DNA of 7,293 nt from positions 1-7,293 of the forward strand of contig JAEUMC010000417.1 in assembly GCA_016793415.1 (NCBI GenBank), written 5' to 3'. Under the pieces are notes generated by a model. The model saw only the letters and a list, made by a program, of their open reading frames with translations, did not search any database and was not told the origin of the DNA. The position numbers were made by a program, and so were the translations under genes. This DNA comes from Devosia sp. GTDB lineage: Bacteria; Pseudomonadota; Alphaproteobacteria; Rhizobiales; Devosiaceae. Shown one piece after another: positions 5,840-7,293 of this stretch (position 1 is its first letter; each line of letters opens with the position of its first letter).

Positions 5840-6307
5840 ATGTCGCAGAAGCAGCCGACCTTCACCAAGACCATGCAACTGGGCATCGTGGTGCCCGATC
5901 TCGAAGCGGCAGTTCGCGCCTATGAGGAACAATATGGCATCGGCCCATGGGAGGTCATGGCGATCGGACCGGAGAATGCAGAGCACGTCCTGGTCGACGG
6001 CAAGCCGGCCGAGTGGCGCTCGCGCATCGCCATGACGATGGTCGGCGACGTGATGTGGGAACTGATCGAGCCCCAGGATGAGAACGACATGTTCGGCCGG
6101 TTCCTCGCCCAACGTGGTGGCATCGGCGGCGTGCACCATGTCGCGGTGCGTACGCCGGACTTCCGGCAGACGCTGGCCGACCAGGCGGCGCGGGGCCGCC
6201 GCTCTACGCTCAGTGGAACCTTCACCGGTATCGAAGTGCACTATCTCGACAGCGCACCCGATATCGGCGTGATCCTCGAAGTGTTCAGCGGCATGCCGGG
6301 GGAGTAG
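5840..6307 (+). CDS. VOC-superfamily (glyoxalase-fold) protein, methylmalonyl-CoA epimerase-like
   Basis: This 155-residue soluble protein has two beta-alpha-beta-beta-beta modules, MQLGIVVPDLEAAVRAYEEQYGIGPWEV and VHHVAVRTPDFRQTLADQAARG, the arrangement of the vicinal oxygen chelate family (Glyoxalase_4 type). Expected metal-ligand positions hold Gln13, Glu74 (MWELIEP), His100 (VHHVAV) and Glu147 (ILEVF), a set that differs at two places from the His/Gln/His/Glu of methylmalonyl-CoA epimerase. The frame is open back to 5801, but ATG 5840 is chosen because GGGAG (5829-5833) lies six bases upstream and the earlier ATG would sit in the palindrome. It is transcribed alone on the plus strand from a promoter region shared with the SDR gene, and it faces the enolase-family gene. 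Epimerase, lyase, dioxygenase and isomerase functions all occur in this superfamily, so the reaction is not assignable. Confidence 0.88.
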   Translation: MSQKQPTFTKTMQLGIVVPDLEAAVRAYEEQYGIGPWEVMAIGPENAEHVLVDGKPAEWRSRIAMTMVGDVMWELIEPQDENDMFGRFLAQRGGIGGVHHVAVRTPDFRQTLADQAARGRRSTLSGTFTGIEVHYLDSAPDIGVILEVFSGMPGE

Positions 6308-6322
6308 GCAGGAGGCGCCGAT

Positions 6323-6351
6323 GCCCCTCCCGCGCCGTGCGAGGAAGGGGC
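6323..6351. terminator. Possible bidirectional terminator hairpin
   Basis: GCCCCTCCC (6323-6331) and GGAAGGGGC (6343-6351) form a nine-position stem with one mismatch (C against A) and an 11-base loop. It lies in the 54-bp gap between two convergent genes, 15 bp after the VOC stop, where a shared terminator is expected. Neither strand shows a T-run after the stem, so this is not a textbook intrinsic terminator. Confidence 0.35.
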
Positions 6352-6361
6352 TTCGGTGACG

Positions 6362-7293
6362 TCACGGCCGGACGATGCTGCCATCGCGGCGGCGATCCTC
6401 GGCCATGTAGTGGGATTTGGCCGCCTTGTCGGGGTCGAGCAGCGCCTCGGCCTTCTTCACATCGATATCGATGCCGAGCCCGGGCTGCTCATTGCCGTAG
6501 AGGTAGCCGCCCTCGAGCAGGGCATGGCCGGGGAACAGGTCGTATTCCTCGGGCTTGAAGTGGTTCTCTTCCTGGATGCCGAAGGCGGTGGAGGCGAGGT
6601 CGACATGCATGGCGGCCATCTGGTTGACCGGATCGTTGTCGCCACCCTCCTGCCAGGCAGTCTGCACCCCGAACCATTCGCAGAGCGTCGCGATCTTCCG
6701 CGCCGGGGTGATGCCGCCGCCCTTCGAAATGCGGACGCGGACGAAATCGATCAGCCGCTCGGTGATCAGCGGCAGATATTCATGCGGGTTGACGAACAGC
6801 TCGCCCATCGCCTGCGGGGTAGCGCATTGCTGGCGCACCTGGCGATACCAGCCGACCTGCTCGGGCGACAGCAGATCCTCGAGAAAGTAGAGCCGATACG
6901 GCTCGAGCAGCTTGGCCAGTTGCACCGCATTGGTCGGCGCCAGATGCTCGTGCACGTCGTGGGTAAACTTCGGCCCCCAGCCGAGCTTGTCGCGCAGATG
7001 CGCAAACATTTCGGGGATGGCCTGCAGGTAAGCGTCGTCGTCGAAAGCCTTGTCCTGCGGCCAGTGGTTTTTCGGCCCACGGGCGTTGGCGCGATCGAGG
7101 AAGCCGCCGCCGCCATAGTTGCCGAGCTGACAGCGGATGACGGTGTAACCCTCCTCCCAGTAGCGACGGACGTCGTCTTCGAGTTCGGTGAGCGAGTTGC
7201 CCTGGGCGTGGGCGTAGGCGGCCACGGCGCTGCGGGTCTTGCCGCCGAGCAGCTGGTAGACCGGCATGCCGGCTTCCTTGCCCTTGATGTCCC
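6362..7293 (-). CDS. Enolase-superfamily (mandelate racemase/ManD-RspA-like) dehydratase, 5' truncated
   Basis: The gene runs off the right edge. The visible 309 or so residues cover the end of the capping domain and nearly all of the barrel and C-terminal domain; relatives are about 400 residues. In-frame codons continue upstream of the ATG at 7267 (DIKGKEAG before MPVYQLLGGK), so that ATG is internal. Numbering from it, Mg ligands are Asp104 (HDVHEHL), Glu130 (YFLEDLL) and Glu156 (MGELF). Their 26/26 spacing equals that of D-mannonate dehydratase (Asp210/Glu236/Glu262), and His106 matches its catalytic His212. The ManD active-site His312 position is Gln206 (AWQEGGDND), and the C terminus ends DGSIVRP without the terminal Trp of ManD. 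It is therefore probably an acid-sugar dehydratase or a relative of unknown substrate rather than a proven mannonate dehydratase. It ends 54 bp from the VOC stop and is probably expressed from an operon to the right. Confidence 0.88.
   Translation of the reverse strand, partial: DIKGKEAGMPVYQLLGGKTRSAVAAYAHAQGNSLTELEDDVRRYWEEGYTVIRCQLGNYGGGGFLDRANARGPKNHWPQDKAFDDDAYLQAIPEMFAHLRDKLGWGPKFTHDVHEHLAPTNAVQLAKLLEPYRLYFLEDLLSPEQVGWYRQVRQQCATPQAMGELFVNPHEYLPLITERLIDFVRVRISKGGGITPARKIATLCEWFGVQTAWQEGGDNDPVNQMAAMHVDLASTAFGIQEENHFKPEEYDLFPGHALLEGGYLYGNEQPGLGIDIDVKKAEALLDPDKAAKSHYMAEDRRRDGSIVRP

Noticed and set aside
6356..6365. Perfect 10-bp palindrome GTGACGTCAC at the end of the enolase-family gene
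   Set aside because: It spans a stop codon downstream of both convergent genes, away from any start site, and is short enough to be coincidental.

Overview
The window is GC-rich, about two-thirds G+C by eye, and densely coding. It looks like a chromosomal segment of an alphaproteobacterium. The basis is the junction of the replicative helicase gene dnaB with alr, the style of the encoded proteins, and the GC content. A Devosia-like/Hyphomicrobiales or sphingomonad origin is possible, but the sequence alone does not settle the order or genus. I see no tRNA, rRNA, CRISPR array, insertion sequence or phage gene.

Left part (1-1989), plus strand: the 3' end of dnaB runs into a complete alanine racemase gene (alr) with almost no gap. 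A small P-loop nucleotide kinase-like gene of the FlaR/adenylate-kinase-like type follows. Its last 38 bp overlap the convergent gene that comes next.

Middle part (1952-4912): this is a compact signalling and membrane redox module. On the minus strand, an OmpR-type response regulator and a sensor histidine kinase form a two-gene operon with a GTGA overlap. Divergently on the plus strand, a secreted PepSY-type small protein and a four-helix cytochrome b561 overlap by 17 bp. The 144-bp shared gap holds a CAACC direct repeat, which could be a regulator site, and a 12-bp RNA-type hairpin directly in front of the PepSY ribosome binding site. The layout suggests that the two-component system controls the PepSY/cytochrome pair.

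Right part (4927-7293): this is a probable small-molecule metabolism locus. It has an NAD-type short-chain dehydrogenase (minus), a VOC/glyoxalase-fold protein (plus), and a truncated enolase-superfamily sugar-acid dehydratase-like gene (minus, running off the right edge). The dehydrogenase and VOC genes diverge from a 142-bp gap. That gap contains the most striking non-coding signal in the window, a 40-bp AT-rich near-perfect palindrome made of two abutting TCAAC-N6-GTTGA units just downstream of a consensus -35 box. It is probably an operator for an unseen transcription factor. The enolase-family protein keeps the three metal ligands at the spacing of D-mannonate dehydratase but has Gln where that family has an active-site His, so its substrate is open.

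No clearly unprecedented multi-gene system is visible. The best leads are the double operator, the altered dehydratase active site, and the PepSY/cytochrome b561 module with its structured leader.
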